A DNA stretch of 64,000 nt. Source: CAWCGU01 sp963795195. GTDB taxonomy: Bacteria; Actinomycetota; Thermoleophilia; Solirubrobacterales; 70-9. The DNA lies in NCBI GenBank assembly GCA_963795195.1, contig CAWCGU010000006.1:1550001-1614000 (forward strand), given 5' to 3'. The translations under genes and the position numbers were made by a program. The notes under the pieces were generated by a model, which had not been told where the DNA came from, did not search any database, and saw only the letters and a list, made by a program, of their open reading frames with translations. Positions 59,829 through 64,000 of the stretch are shown here, one piece after another (positions within the stretch are counted from its first letter, which is position 1; every line of letters begins with the position of its first letter).

Positions 59829-60518
59829 TCAGGTGTCCCTGGTTTCCCAGGCGATCTGACCCGTCACCAGCGCGATCGTCACCGCATGCGCGCGTGTGTG
59901 TGCACCCAGCTTGCCCATCGCGTTGCGAACATGGGATCTGATCGTCTCGGAAGAGACGAACAGCCGCTTTGCCAGGTCGTCTGTCTGGAGCCCGGAGGCG
60001 ACCAAGGTCATGACTTCGCGCTCGCGCTTGGTCAGTTCCACCCGATCGATTTCCACCGTCGCTAAAGGTGTCCATTCGGGCACCGCGGCGATGTCTGGTA
60101 GCTCCGTCAATCCGTTCTCGCGCGGGATGAACACCGAAAGGTGGCGCCTGGGCAGCACGTTTGCGGTCGCGCTGAACTCGACGGGCAACGGCCCGCGACC
60201 CGGTACGTAGAGCTCATACCAACCCTCCGCCTCCCCGGTGGCCAGAAATGCTTCCCATTGCTCTTCGAGCCTGCGACGCTCGCTCGGGGGAGTGAAATCG
60301 TCCATCCTGCGCCAGGGGATCTCCTCCCGAGCGATCCCGAGCAGGTCACAGGCCGCGCCGTTTCCTGTCACCCAGCGGCGCTGGTCGTCGGCGATCAACA
60401 TCGGGTGCCGTGATCGTTCAAACGCCTCTCGTAGGCGCAGCACAGCCTGGCCCCCAAACCTGCTGTCCGCGAACACCCGCGCGCCTACGACGCCCGGGGA
60501 GTCAGGATGACTTGACAC
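59829..60518 (-). CDS. PAS domain LuxR family transcriptional regulator
   Basis: 229-residue regulator. Residues about 30-150 form a PAS-like domain (LREAFERSRHPMLIADDQRR) and the last about 65 form a LuxR helix-turn-helix (ELTKREREVMTLVASGLQTDDLAKRLFVS, then RSHVRNAMGKLGAHTRAHAV). I used the GTG at 60516-60518; upstream in-frame starts lie inside rplI. A GTGGA tandem repeat just upstream supplies the ribosome-binding region. The adjacent DUF3494 gene is a candidate target. Confidence 0.87.
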   Translation of the reverse strand: MSSHPDSPGVVGARVFADSRFGGQAVLRLREAFERSRHPMLIADDQRRWVTGNGAACDLLGIAREEIPWRRMDDFTPPSERRRLEEQWEAFLATGEAEGWYELYVPGRGPLPVEFSATANVLPRRHLSVFIPRENGLTELPDIAAVPEWTPLATVEIDRVELTKREREVMTLVASGLQTDDLAKRLFVSSETIRSHVRNAMGKLGAHTRAHAVTIALVTGQIAWETRDT

Positions 60519-60522
60519 GGGA

Positions 60523-60544
60523 CCACTCCACTCCACTCCACTGG
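60523..60544. repeat. Pentanucleotide tandem repeat at the LuxR start
   Basis: ACTCC/GGAGT repeats about four times right upstream of the chosen start; read on the minus strand it provides several GGAG ribosome-binding possibilities. Copy number could alter translation. Confidence 0.55.
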
Positions 60545-60573
60545 TTCTCCAGATTCGGGAACCGCAAACGCTG

Positions 60574-61026
60574 CTAGCGCTGTTCGGCGACGATGGTCTT
60601 GAGGCGGGCGACGGAATCTCCGCCCACCTCGACTTCGACCATGTAGGTGCCGATCTCGTGGATCGGCTGCTCGAGGCGAATCTTCTTGCGGTCGACCTTG
60701 AGGCCGCGGGCCTCGAGGATCGCGTCCGCGATCTCCTTGGCCGTGACCGACCCGTAGAGCTTGCCGTCCTCGCCGGCGCGATGGGTGATCGTGAGAACGG
60801 TCTTCGAAAGCAGCGCGACCGTCTCACCGGCACGGTCGGCGGCCTCCTTGGCGGACTGTTCGGCCGCTGCCTTGCGGCGCTGGACTTCCTCGAGCGCGCC
60901 CGGGGTCGCAGCCTGGGCGAGCTTGCGGGGCACGAGGTAGTTGCGCAGGTAACCGGGGGAGACGTCGACGGCCGTTCCGGCTTCTCCGAGCTCGGGGACG
61001 TCCTTGAGCAGGATCGCCTGGGCCAT
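60574..61026 (-). CDS. rplI: 50S ribosomal protein L9
   Basis: 150-residue ribosomal protein with the two-domain L9 layout: N-terminal MAQAILLKDVPELGEAGTAV and GYLRNYLVPRKLA, a long connecting helix (Ala/Glu/Lys-rich), then a C-terminal domain with LYGSVTAKEIADAI. ATG at 61024-61026 overlaps the rpsR stop (TGATG), so the two are coupled. In-frame upstream sequence belongs to rpsR in another frame. Confidence 0.96.
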   Translation of the reverse strand: MAQAILLKDVPELGEAGTAVDVSPGYLRNYLVPRKLAQAATPGALEEVQRRKAAAEQSAKEAADRAGETVALLSKTVLTITHRAGEDGKLYGSVTAKEIADAILEARGLKVDRKKIRLEQPIHEIGTYMVEVEVGGDSVARLKTIVAEQR

Positions 61027-61286
61027 CAGCGTTCGCCGACGTAAGGCAGCAGCCCGATCTCGCGGGCGCGCTTGACCGCCAGCGCCAGCTGCTGCTGGTG
61101 GCGCCGCGAGAGCCCGGTGACCCGACGGGAGCGAACCTTGCCGCGATCCGAGATGAACCTGCGGATCGTGCCGAGGTCCTTGTAGTCGATGTTGTCGACG
61201 TTGATGCGCGTGTACTTGCGCGGCCTGAAGCGATCGCGCGGGCCACGCCGCCTGGCGGTCGGCGTCGTTGGGGCACGGCGGGCCAT
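61026..61286 (-). CDS. rpsR: 30S ribosomal protein S18
   Basis: 86-residue S18. The conserved block IDYKDLGTIRRFISDRGKV and RRVTGLSRRHQQQLALAVKRAR are present; basic N-terminus. Overlaps rplI. Unlike in the usual rpsF-ssb-rpsR-rplI cluster, ssb is separated from it by the heparinase-like gene. Confidence 0.96.
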   Translation of the reverse strand: MARRAPTTPTARRRGPRDRFRPRKYTRINVDNIDYKDLGTIRRFISDRGKVRSRRVTGLSRRHQQQLALAVKRAREIGLLPYVGER

Positions 61287-61393
61287 CAGTGGCTCCCCCT
61301 GTGCTGCGGCTCTGCAAACTGGTCGTTCATGGGCGCGGCATGATAGCCACCGAGCCCTTGATTACCGCGGCTTTTGGCCGTCAACGGGCCCGA

Positions 61394-63268
61394 TCAGGGC
61401 GTCACGTCGACCGTGATCGCGTTCTCGTTGCGGAGCACCCGAACCGTCTCCAGCGTCTGGCCGGACGGGTCCTGGACCACGACCGTGGTGTCACCGGTCA
61501 GCGGCGTGGCAAGGGCGCCGCGCAGGTTGAAGCCGTTGAGCGAGAAGGTCGTCAGGTGGTCGAGCGTGGTTCCGGCCGTGCGCCAGGCAGCCGTGGTGCG
61601 CGCCTTCTCCTTGCGGAAGTTGGGGTAGCTCCAGCCCGCCAGCGGCGAGCTCTGCCCCGTGAACAGCTCGAGATCACCCGGGCCGACGGCACTCGAGCTG
61701 GTCACCTGCGCCTTGAGGCCGCGACCGCTCAACCTGACCGAATCGTCCTCCTGCGTCGCGGTCAGTTTGGTCCCGAACTGGACGTAGCGCTTGTAGGCGT
61801 GCGGCTCCGCCGAGACCGCTGCGTCGCCGACGAACAGCGCATAGCCGGGCTTGTAGAGGAAGAGGCGGGCGTGCAGGACACCCTGCGCCTCGACGAGCAC
61901 GGGGTTGTGCGCCCAGACCGCGTACCAGCCATCGCCCTCACCCCAGGCGAAGATGCCGCCGCCGTAGGGCGTGTAGTCCTCAGAGTCGTTCCCCTGGCCG
62001 TCGACGACCAGCGTCGAGTGTGCGGATGGAGAGCGCTGGAAGTTGAAGTAGTCGTCGCGGTCCTTGTGGTACTGGCCCGTGTCCTGCACCACTCTGACTC
62101 CGCGCTCGTAGAGCTCGAAGGAGAGCTCGTCGGAATGCTTGTGGGTTCCGGAGTGATACGAGGAGGCGATCGCGAGCCAGCCGCCCGCCGCGTGGTCCTT
62201 GACGACGGCATAGCCGGATGCGGGGGCGGCCCAGAGCCCGCCCTGCGAGGCTGCAAGAGCGCGCACCTCGGCCTGCGGCTTGTCGAGGCTGGTGTCGCCG
62301 AACTGGGCCATCTTCTCGTCGGGCGCGGTCAGCCAGGCAAGTGAGGTGACGAGCTGGGCCCGAGCCGCCTGCAGCTCGGCGTCGTCCGGGTTGACGATCC
62401 GCAGGTAGTCGTCGATCAGGTTGATCGCGTAGTCGTAGTAGCCCATCGAGTGTTCGAGCCAGACGCCCTCCGCTGCCTGGAATGAGCCGTAGAACGTACG
62501 CCGGTAGCGCCGCTCGCCGCGCAGCGCGCCGCGAGCCAGAAAACGGTCCTGCGGCAGATAACGGCCGAGCGACGCGAGGGCAAGGTCGATCGAGAGCCCG
62601 TGGTTCGTCGCCTTGTAGTTGGCGTTGTTTCGCAGGTAGCGGCCGTGCTTGCGGATCGAGGTCAGCATCAGCTTCGCGTCCGCGCGGCCGATCACCCCCT
62701 CGCAGGCCGTCGCTCTGGCGATGAAGGCGATGAAGGCGGCGCGCCGGGCGGCAACTCTGTCCGTCCAGGTCTCTGAACTGACGTCACCCTCATTCGCCGC
62801 TTTGATCCAGGTGAGGGCGATCTCGCGGGCCATCCGCAGCGCCCGCAGCTTCTTAGGCCTCTTGAAGTGAGGGCTGGCGACGTAGATGTAGAGCAGCTGA
62901 TCCAGGAAGGCGAGGTCGGCGAGGCGCGCCGCGAATGCCTTCGAGTCGATCGGATTGCGCTCCCAGTCAACGGGCGGCTTCAGCTCGATGATCTGCCTGT
63001 GCACCTTGAACTTCCAGTGCAGCGCTCGGGTCTGCTCCTCGAAGCTGTACACAGACGTCTTCTCGGTGCGGTACTCGACAGGGCATCCCGGGGCGGCGAG
63101 ATAGTCGACCGGGCCAGACCGCGGCGGCTTACGTTTGGCAGGCGCCTCGGTCGCGACGCCGCCCAGCGCTCCGAAAGCGCCGCAAACAACGGCAAGCGCA
63201 AGCAGCGAGCAGCGCGCTCGCCGGCCAGATCCCTGCTTTGGAGCCACCGTGAAAGTCATGCGTCCCAC
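61394..63268 (-). CDS. Heparinase II/III family protein (secreted)
   Basis: 624-residue exported polysaccharide lyase-like protein. A signal peptide (LLALAVVCGAFGALGGVATEA) is followed by an alpha/alpha toroid domain (LADLAFLDQLLYIYV, NYKATNHGLSIDLALASLGRY) and a C-terminal beta-sandwich with the Heparinase II/III motif THKHSDELSFELYERG. The N-H and H residues of NHGLS and HKHSD are the usual catalytic candidates. Substrate (uronate polysaccharide) unknown. Located between ssb and rpsR, which is unusual. Confidence 0.85.
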   Translation of the reverse strand: MGRMTFTVAPKQGSGRRARCSLLALAVVCGAFGALGGVATEAPAKRKPPRSGPVDYLAAPGCPVEYRTEKTSVYSFEEQTRALHWKFKVHRQIIELKPPVDWERNPIDSKAFAARLADLAFLDQLLYIYVASPHFKRPKKLRALRMAREIALTWIKAANEGDVSSETWTDRVAARRAAFIAFIARATACEGVIGRADAKLMLTSIRKHGRYLRNNANYKATNHGLSIDLALASLGRYLPQDRFLARGALRGERRYRRTFYGSFQAAEGVWLEHSMGYYDYAINLIDDYLRIVNPDDAELQAARAQLVTSLAWLTAPDEKMAQFGDTSLDKPQAEVRALAASQGGLWAAPASGYAVVKDHAAGGWLAIASSYHSGTHKHSDELSFELYERGVRVVQDTGQYHKDRDDYFNFQRSPSAHSTLVVDGQGNDSEDYTPYGGGIFAWGEGDGWYAVWAHNPVLVEAQGVLHARLFLYKPGYALFVGDAAVSAEPHAYKRYVQFGTKLTATQEDDSVRLSGRGLKAQVTSSSAVGPGDLELFTGQSSPLAGWSYPNFRKEKARTTAAWRTAGTTLDHLTTFSLNGFNLRGALATPLTGDTTVVVQDPSGQTLETVRVLRNENAITVDVTP

Positions 63269-63369
63269 CGCGTAAACCCGTCGATAGGCGGGTCGATGCG
63301 GGGTTATTGATGGTAGGGAGGCGCCCTATGCAGGCTGCAAAGGCTGTGCCGGGACGCCCTCCCGCCACG

Positions 63370-63417
63370 CCGAACGTCCCAATTGACCCCCCATAGGGTG
63401 TACTCGAGGACGTTCGG
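63370..63417. repeat. Structured intergenic repeat, copy between ssb and heparinase
   Basis: Arms CCGAACGTCC (63370-63379) and GGACGTTCGG (63408-63417), with the same inner AATTGACCC...CATAGGGTGTA sequence as the copy at 37265-37309. Confidence 0.7.
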
Positions 63418-63454
63418 TGTGGCGCGGGCGCCTTCGGTCAGTCCCAGGCGTTCC

Positions 63455-63952
63455 CTAGAACGGGATGTCGTCTTCGGAGCCGCCGCCGCTGCCGACGCCG
63501 ACGCCCTCGGGCTCGAAGTCGGAGGTGTCGGCCGGGACGTCCGAGGTCGGCTGGAAGCCTCCGCCGGTGCTGTCGCCGTTACCGCCGTTCCCGTTGCCGC
63601 CGCCGCCCTGGCCCTCGCGCGAGCCGAGGAACTGCACGGAGTTGGCAGTGATCGAGACCTTCTGGCGCTTCTGGCCCTCGGGGGTCTCCCATTCGCGCCA
63701 GTCGAGGCGGCCCTCGATCGCGACGGGGCGGCCCTTGGCGAGCCACTGGGCGCAGTTCTCGCCCTGCGCTCCCCAGACGGTGACGTCGAAGTAGTTGGGC
63801 TTGTCGACCCAGTTCCCGCTGGCGTCCTTACGACGGCTGTTGACGGCGACGCGCATGTCGCAGACCGAAGTGCCTCCCTGTGTGCTCTTCAGCTCCGGGT
63901 CGCGAGTGAGGTTGCCGGTGATGACGACGACGTTGACATTCGATGCAGCCAT
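63455..63952 (-). CDS. ssb: Single-stranded DNA-binding protein
   Basis: 165-residue SSB. The OB fold (VNVVVITGNLTRDPELKSTQ, then YFDVTVWGAQGENCAQWLAKG) is followed by a Gly/Asn-rich linker and the acidic C-terminal tip DDIPF that binds partner proteins. ATG at 63950-63952. The rpsF gene, if present, is beyond the window end. Confidence 0.97.
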   Translation of the reverse strand: MAASNVNVVVITGNLTRDPELKSTQGGTSVCDMRVAVNSRRKDASGNWVDKPNYFDVTVWGAQGENCAQWLAKGRPVAIEGRLDWREWETPEGQKRQKVSITANSVQFLGSREGQGGGGNGNGGNGDSTGGGFQPTSDVPADTSDFEPEGVGVGSGGGSEDDIPF

Positions 63953-64000
63953 AGGCCTTTTCCTTCCTGACTTTTGTTGTGCTTACCGATGATAAGTCGG

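Overview
The window is high-GC, gene-dense bacterial DNA. Gene content (14-subunit Nuo, peptide deformylase, SSB/S18/L9, DnaB plus a DnaC-like loader, many GTG/TTG starts, lipoproteins, an LAxTG sorting signal) points to an actinobacterium. A Thermoleophilia/Solirubrobacterales-like organism is my best guess; this rests on general resemblance, not on a marker comparison. No rRNA, tRNA, CRISPR array, transposase or phage gene was seen, and no gene-free gap exceeds about 240 bp.

Layout. 1-10.3 kb: a 5'-truncated secreted trypsin-like protease, lipid and amine catabolic enzymes (acyl-CoA synthetase, FAD amine oxidase, patatin, enoyl-CoA hydratase, SDR), then a small metal-response locus with a CsoR-type operator, a His-rich DUF4396 membrane protein, CsoR and a methyltransferase. 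10.3-12.8 kb: a convergent pair of paralogous secreted proteins of unknown family, separated by a perfect hairpin. 12.9-18.0 kb: a compact seven-gene operon with PEP mutase-like, split phosphonopyruvate decarboxylase, 2-aminoethylphosphonate aminotransferase, a minimal cytidylyltransferase, a CDP-alcohol phosphotransferase and a flippase-like membrane protein. This looks like a route to a phosphonate-headed lipid or glycan. 18.1-21.7 kb: thioesterase, MsrB, SerS, cytochrome c and flavin reductase. 22.3-37.3 kb: the complete nuoA-N operon for respiratory complex I. nuoH and nuoL each carry a one-base frame disruption. 37.3-47.7 kb: mixed housekeeping and hypothetical genes, including a double-domain ThyX-like protein, an LAxTG cupredoxin, a GcvR-like ACT protein and peptide deformylase. 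47.7-53.6 kb: a pilin-like hypothetical, DUF2804, biotin-dependent carboxylase subunits, and two HtrA-like lipoproteins of which one lacks the catalytic His. 53.8-64 kb: purA, a DnaC-like ATPase, dnaB, an L,D-transpeptidase, an ice-binding-like adhesin with a frame disruption, a PAS-LuxR regulator, rplI, rpsR, a heparinase-like protein, and ssb.

Most interesting points. (1) The phosphonate operon is complete in layout, but its PEP mutase homologue deviates from the signature EDKxxxxxNS at two positions and its decarboxylase is split with a GDA in place of the GDG thiamine motif. (2) A near-canonical CsoR box lies in front of a DUF4396-csoR pair, which suggests a copper role for DUF4396. (3) Families of short intergenic structured repeats occur: hairpins with GAACGTC/GACGTTC arms, GGGGTCTGACCCC palindromes, and a TGTGACTTTCCGTCCC element. 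A 32-base repeat also lies inside nuoD and nuoJ. (4) Several proteins have degenerate active sites (double ThyX, His-less HtrA, Ser-less alpha/beta hydrolase). The three frame disruptions are all single-base excesses, two of them in CCC runs, so assembly or sequencing error must be excluded before any is called a pseudogene.
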